Shown: piece by piece, positions 60,719 to 64,000 of the stretch
Layout: each line of letters begins with the position of its first letter
How positions within the stretch are numbered: position 1 is the stretch's first letter
From: Methylobacillus arboreus
Lineage (GTDB): Bacteria > Pseudomonadota > Gammaproteobacteria > Burkholderiales > Methylophilaceae
Length of the DNA stretch: 64,000 nt
NCBI RefSeq assembly: GCF_020532725.1
Contig: NZ_JAJAVC010000011.1
Location: 248,001-312,000 of the forward strand
Direction of reading: 5' to 3'
Notes under the pieces: generated by a model
Database searches by the model: none
Seen by the model: only the letters and a program-made list of their open reading frames with translations
Told to the model about the DNA's origin: nothing
Translations under genes and position numbers: made by a program

Positions 60719-60751
60719 GCATGAATAATGCGGCTAAAGGAGAATCACAAG

Positions 60752-62110
60752 GTGTTTATTCGAGGAGTGTGGCTGGCCCTGGCATTGATGCCGATGGCAG
60801 CCCAAGCAGCAGGTACGCATGAGTTCAAGCTGGACAATGGCTTGCGGGTGATCGTACAGGAAGACCACCGGGCGCCGGTGGTGGTGTCACAGGTATGGTA
60901 CCGCGCTGGCAGTGTGGATGAAGTCAATGGCAAGACCGGTGTCGCCCATGTGCTCGAGCACATGATGTTCAAAGGCACCAAGACTGTTCCTCCTGGCCAG
61001 TTTTCGCGGCTAATTGCCGCTGCGGGTGGGCGTGAGAATGCCTTTACCGGCAATGATTACACGGGTTATTACCAGCAACTGGAAAAGTCACAACTGCCAT
61101 TGGCGATCAAGTTGGAAGCCGACCGCATGGCCAATCTCCAATTGACCAAAGAAGAATTCTCCAAGGAAATCCGCGTAGTGATGGAAGAACGCCGCTGGCG
61201 TACGGATGACAAGCCGCAAGGTATGCTCAACGAGCAATTCAATGCGATTGCCTTCCAGGCCCATCCTTATGGCCGGCCTATCGTCGGCTGGATGAACGAC
61301 CTGGAAAACATGACGGTGGAGGATGCACGCGAGTGGTACCAGACCTGGTACACACCAAGCAACGCGATTCTGGTGGTGGCAGGGGATGTCGATCCCCAGG
61401 CCGTCCTCAAGCTGGCCGAGCATCATTTTGGCGTGATCAAGCCGCATGCATTACCAGCGCGCAAACCGCAACTGGAGCCCAAGCAGATAGGCGAGCGCCG
61501 CACAGTGGTGAAAGTGCCGGCTGAGCTGCCTTATGTACGACTGGGCTTCCATGTGCCTGTGCTGCAGGATGCGGAAAAAGACTGGGAGCCTTACGCGCTT
61601 GAAATCCTCGCAGGCGTGCTCGACGGCAATGCGTCCGCACGGCTTAACCAGAACCTGGTGCGCCAGCAGCAACTGGCTGTGGATGTCGGGGCAGGCTACG
61701 ACCTGATCCAGCGCGGGCAGGTTGGGCTGTTCGAGCTTGAGGGCACGCCTAGCGAAGGCAAGACCGTGGCCGAGCTGGAAACCGCCTTGTTGAATGAGAT
61801 CGAGCACATCAAACAGGAAGGGGTGACTGAAGAGGAGTTGCAGCGCGTCAAGGCGCAAGTCATTGCGGCAGATGTTTACCAGCGCGACTCCGTGTTTTAT
61901 CAGGCAATGCGGATTGGCCGCCTGGAAACCACCGGTTTTTCATGGCGCACGCTGGAAAGCTATCCAGCCAAGCTGAAGGCCGTAACGCCACAGCAGGTAC
62001 AGGATGTTGCCCGTAAATACCTGGTCAAGGACAGCCTGAGCGTGGCAATTCTCGATCCGCAACCCATAGACCCAAATGCAAAACCAAAAGGCAAGCCACA
62101 TGCGCATTAA
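60752..62110 (+). CDS. M16-family zinc metallopeptidase (active-site copy)
   Basis: A 452-residue exported peptidase of the M16 (pitrilysin/insulysin) family, processing-peptidase-like. Signal peptide VFIRGVWLALALMPMAAQAA; the inverted zinc motif HVLEHMMFKGT holds the HxxEH site, with the third ligand Glu about 75 residues further (EIRVVMEERR). GTG 60752, nine bases after AAAGGAG, is chosen over an in-frame ATG at 60728. It overlaps the next M16 gene by 11 bases. Likely role: turnover of small periplasmic peptides, with the second protein as partner. Confidence 0.92.
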   Translation: MFIRGVWLALALMPMAAQAAGTHEFKLDNGLRVIVQEDHRAPVVVSQVWYRAGSVDEVNGKTGVAHVLEHMMFKGTKTVPPGQFSRLIAAAGGRENAFTGNDYTGYYQQLEKSQLPLAIKLEADRMANLQLTKEEFSKEIRVVMEERRWRTDDKPQGMLNEQFNAIAFQAHPYGRPIVGWMNDLENMTVEDAREWYQTWYTPSNAILVVAGDVDPQAVLKLAEHHFGVIKPHALPARKPQLEPKQIGERRTVVKVPAELPYVRLGFHVPVLQDAEKDWEPYALEILAGVLDGNASARLNQNLVRQQQLAVDVGAGYDLIQRGQVGLFELEGTPSEGKTVAELETALLNEIEHIKQEGVTEEELQRVKAQVIAADVYQRDSVFYQAMRIGRLETTGFSWRTLESYPAKLKAVTPQQVQDVARKYLVKDSLSVAILDPQPIDPNAKPKGKPHAH

Positions 62111-63428
62111 TCTTTCTTTTGTCCGGCGCGCGCAGCAGGCGCTCGTCATTGCGACCGGGCTGTTACTGGCCGTGCAGGCACAGGCAGCTCTTAATATCCA
62201 ACATTGGCAAACCAGCAAGGGCAGCGCTGTCTATTTCGTGGAAAACCACGACCTGCCGATCATTGATATCAGTACCAACTTCGCCGCAGGAGGCGCGCGT
62301 GATGGCGACAAGTCCGGGCTTTCCGGCATTACCCGTTATCTCATGACGCTGGGGGCAGGCGGCCTGACCGACCAGCAGATTTCCAACGGCATCGCCGATG
62401 TCGGTGCAATATTGGGGGGTGAGCTTGATGCAGACCGTGCCGCGCTCAAGCTGCGCACCCTGAGCAGCGAGCGCGAGCAAAAGGCGGCGCTGGATATCTA
62501 TACCAAGATACTGCATCAGCCGGATTTCCCCGAAGCTACCCTGACGCGGGAAAAAGCACGTATTATTGCCGGCCTCAAGGAAGCGGCCACCCAGCCTGCG
62601 AGCATTGCGAACCGGGCTTTCCTCAAGGCTTTGTACGGCAATCATCCCTATGCGGTAGAGGAGGATGGGGAGCCGGAATCGGTCAATGCTCTGGTGCGTG
62701 ACGACCTGCAACAGTTCTACCATCAGTATTACGGCGCAAAAAATGCGGTCATCGCGCTGATGGGGGACTTGACCCCGGAGCAGGCGCGCACGATTGCCGA
62801 GCGGATTTCCTCAGGCCTGCCTGATAGCCCCGCGGCGGCGGCTCTGCCCGAGGTAGGCTATCCACAGGCGGCGGTTGAGCGGCGTATTGCGCATCCGGCC
62901 AGCCAGTCCCACATCATGCTCGGCTATCCTGGTGCCAAGCGCGGCGATCCTGACTACTTCGCACTGTATGTCGGCAATTACATCCTGGGCGGCGGCGGTT
63001 TCGTGTCACGTCTGACGGAAGAGGTGCGCGAGAAGCGTGGCTTGGCGTACAGCGTTTACAGTTATTTCCTGCCGATGCAGCAGCTGGGCCAGTTTCAGGT
63101 GGGCCTGCAAACCAAGCGCGACCAGGCCGAGGATGCGCTCAAGCTGGTGAGGGAAACCCTGGCCAACTTCATCAGCAAGGGCGTGACCGAGGCCGAGCTC
63201 AAGGCGGCCAAGCAGAACATCATCGGTGGTTTTCCGTTGCGCATCGACAGCAACAGCAGGATCTTGGATTACCTTGCCGTGATCGGCTTTTACAAGCTGC
63301 CGCTTACCTATCTTGAGGAGTTCAATGGCAAGGTGGACGCAGTGACGGCAGCGCAGATCAAGGATGCTTTCAGCCGCCGCATAGACCCGGACAAGCTGGT
63401 GACGGTGGTGGTGGGTGGCAGCAACTAA
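62100..63428 (+). CDS. M16-family protein lacking the zinc motif
   Basis: A 442-residue M16-like protein with a signal peptide (VIATGLLLAVQAQAAL region). The position of the zinc motif reads SGLSGITRYLMTLGAGG, so HxxEH is absent and the subunit is probably non-catalytic; it keeps the R/Y pair region of the second M16 domain (NYILGGGGFVSRLTEEVREK; RGLAYSVYSYF). In such pairs the active and inactive proteins form a heterodimer like mitochondrial processing peptidase. The start overlaps the end of the active partner, supporting equal amounts. Confidence 0.9.
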   Translation: MRINLSFVRRAQQALVIATGLLLAVQAQAALNIQHWQTSKGSAVYFVENHDLPIIDISTNFAAGGARDGDKSGLSGITRYLMTLGAGGLTDQQISNGIADVGAILGGELDADRAALKLRTLSSEREQKAALDIYTKILHQPDFPEATLTREKARIIAGLKEAATQPASIANRAFLKALYGNHPYAVEEDGEPESVNALVRDDLQQFYHQYYGAKNAVIALMGDLTPEQARTIAERISSGLPDSPAAAALPEVGYPQAAVERRIAHPASQSHIMLGYPGAKRGDPDYFALYVGNYILGGGGFVSRLTEEVREKRGLAYSVYSYFLPMQQLGQFQVGLQTKRDQAEDALKLVRETLANFISKGVTEAELKAAKQNIIGGFPLRIDSNSRILDYLAVIGFYKLPLTYLEEFNGKVDAVTAAQIKDAFSRRIDPDKLVTVVVGGSN

Positions 63429-63972
63429 CCGTGTACGCATCAGCGGCGGTGAATGGCGCAGCCGCCTCTTAAGCTTTCCCGATGTGCCCGGTTTGCGCCC
63501 CACGCCAGACCGGGTGCGCCAGACTGTGTTCAACTGGCTGGGGCAGGACATGTATGGGCGGCGCTGTCTCGACCTGTTTGCTGGCACCGGCGCGATGGGG
63601 TTCGAGGCATTGTCGCGCGGCGCGAGCGCCGTGGTGCTGGTGGAGAAATCCACGCCTGCCACCAAATCCCTGCAGCAGAACCAGTCCTTGCTCAATGCTG
63701 GCGCCGCGCGCATATTGCAGCAGGACGCCGTGCAATTCCTTGCGCAGAACCGCGAACGCTTCGACGTGATCTTTCTTGACCCGCCCTACCAGCAGGGCTG
63801 GCTGCCCAAGCTTCTGCCCCATCTGCAAGGGCATCTGGCTGAGGACGGCGTAGTCTATGTGGAGGCCGAGTTTGCCCTCGATGATGAGCTGCCTTGGCAG
63901 GTCATCAAGCATGGCAAGGCGGGCAATGTTTTCTATCACCTGTTAAAATTGGCAGATAGATCAACCGATTGA
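63415..63972 (+). CDS. rsmD: 16S rRNA (guanine966-N2)-methyltransferase RsmD
   Basis: A 185-residue SAM-dependent methyltransferase acting on 16S rRNA. RVRISGGEWRSRLLSFPDVP and GLRPTPDRVRQTVFNWLG are the RsmD N-terminus, CLDLFAGTGAMGFEALSRGA is motif I and VIFLDPPYQQGW the catalytic (N/D)PPY motif, here with Asp. The start is GTG 63415, overlapping the stop of the M16 gene by 14 bases; a GTG at 63412 is also in frame. rsmD usually lies beside ftsY and coaD; here it follows the M16 pair, and coaD could lie beyond the window. Confidence 0.94.
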   Translation: MAATNRVRISGGEWRSRLLSFPDVPGLRPTPDRVRQTVFNWLGQDMYGRRCLDLFAGTGAMGFEALSRGASAVVLVEKSTPATKSLQQNQSLLNAGAARILQQDAVQFLAQNRERFDVIFLDPPYQQGWLPKLLPHLQGHLAEDGVVYVEAEFALDDELPWQVIKHGKAGNVFYHLLKLADRSTD

Positions 63973-64000
63973 CAGGCTGCGTGCCTGCTTCGCCTTGCAA

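Noticed and set aside
1-64000. CRISPR array, tRNA or rRNA genes, prophage, transposase
   Set aside because: No regularly spaced direct repeats with unique spacers, no tRNA cloverleaf or rRNA stretch, and no phage or transposase-like protein was seen.

Overview
The window reads as a chromosomal segment of a methylotrophic betaproteobacterium of the family Methylophilaceae. I would guess Methylobacillus or a close relative, from memory of the gene families and not from a search. The reasons are an mxaRSACKL methanol-dehydrogenase maturation cluster, a complete NAD-dependent molybdenum formate dehydrogenase operon (fdsGBA-fdhD-fdsD), an etfBA/ETF-quinone oxidoreductase module, a PEP-CTERM protein, and the betaproteobacterial style of the housekeeping genes. 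No rRNA, tRNA, CRISPR array, transposase or prophage is visible.

Layout. 1-6.6 kb: the end-truncated gene of an exported TPR protein, divergent from a four-gene GldA/GldF/GldG-like ABC export cassette that runs into mutM. 6.7-12.8 kb: a PEP-CTERM protein, then mxaR-S-A-C-K-L as one overlapping operon. 12.8-17.7 kb (minus strand): a sodium/solute symporter and the ubiquinone block ubiB-ubiJ-ubiE-DUF971. 18-21.2 kb: a dynamin-like GTPase overlapping ccoS, a 43-residue membrane peptide, and rpoH under a CIRCE operator. 21.3-25.7 kb: a TetR regulator divergent from an aldehyde dehydrogenase, a small exported protein sharing a palindrome with mxaR, small hypothetical genes and a candidate small RNA. 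25.8-29.5 kb: a cupin, a decayed MFS transporter, and a formate/nitrite channel plus a phosphatase-kinase fusion behind what looks like an ANTAR-controlled terminator. 29.5-38.4 kb: a MITE-like element, a Cpx-type two-component system with a Spy/CpxP protein, and a tripartite RND efflux pump. 38.5-44.6 kb: the formate dehydrogenase operon. 44.9-49.5 kb: an HxlR regulator with an MFS exporter, and a D-2-hydroxyglutarate dehydrogenase-like oxidase divergent from serA. 49.5-50.3 kb: a gene-free block of structured repeats. 50.3-55.5 kb: ETF-QO, a LysR regulator, etfBA and a ferredoxin-NADP reductase. 55.6-56.8 kb: an AT-rich islet with a lone RelA/SpoT-type synthetase gene and a convergent gene remnant. 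56.8-64 kb: a proline-rich TonB-like protein with ftsX-ftsE-ftsY, divergent from two M16 peptidase-like proteins and rsmD.

How the genes fit together. Methanol is oxidised by a dehydrogenase matured by the Mxa proteins (its structural genes are not here), formate is oxidised to CO2 by Fds with production of NADH, and electrons from flavoprotein dehydrogenases enter the quinone pool through ETF and ETF-QO. The quinone itself needs UbiB, UbiJ and UbiE. SerA and its divergent FAD oxidase fit a known coupling in serine synthesis.

The observations I consider most worth following are these: the two-hairpin ANTAR-like leader at 26833-26926; a 7-4-7 palindrome shared by mxaR and the DUF2380-like gene at 23715; a pair of inverted structured repeats at 49.7-50.3 kb whose hairpin arms differ in sequence yet remain self-complementary; the solo alarmone-synthetase islet; and the GTPase-ccoS-microprotein operon.
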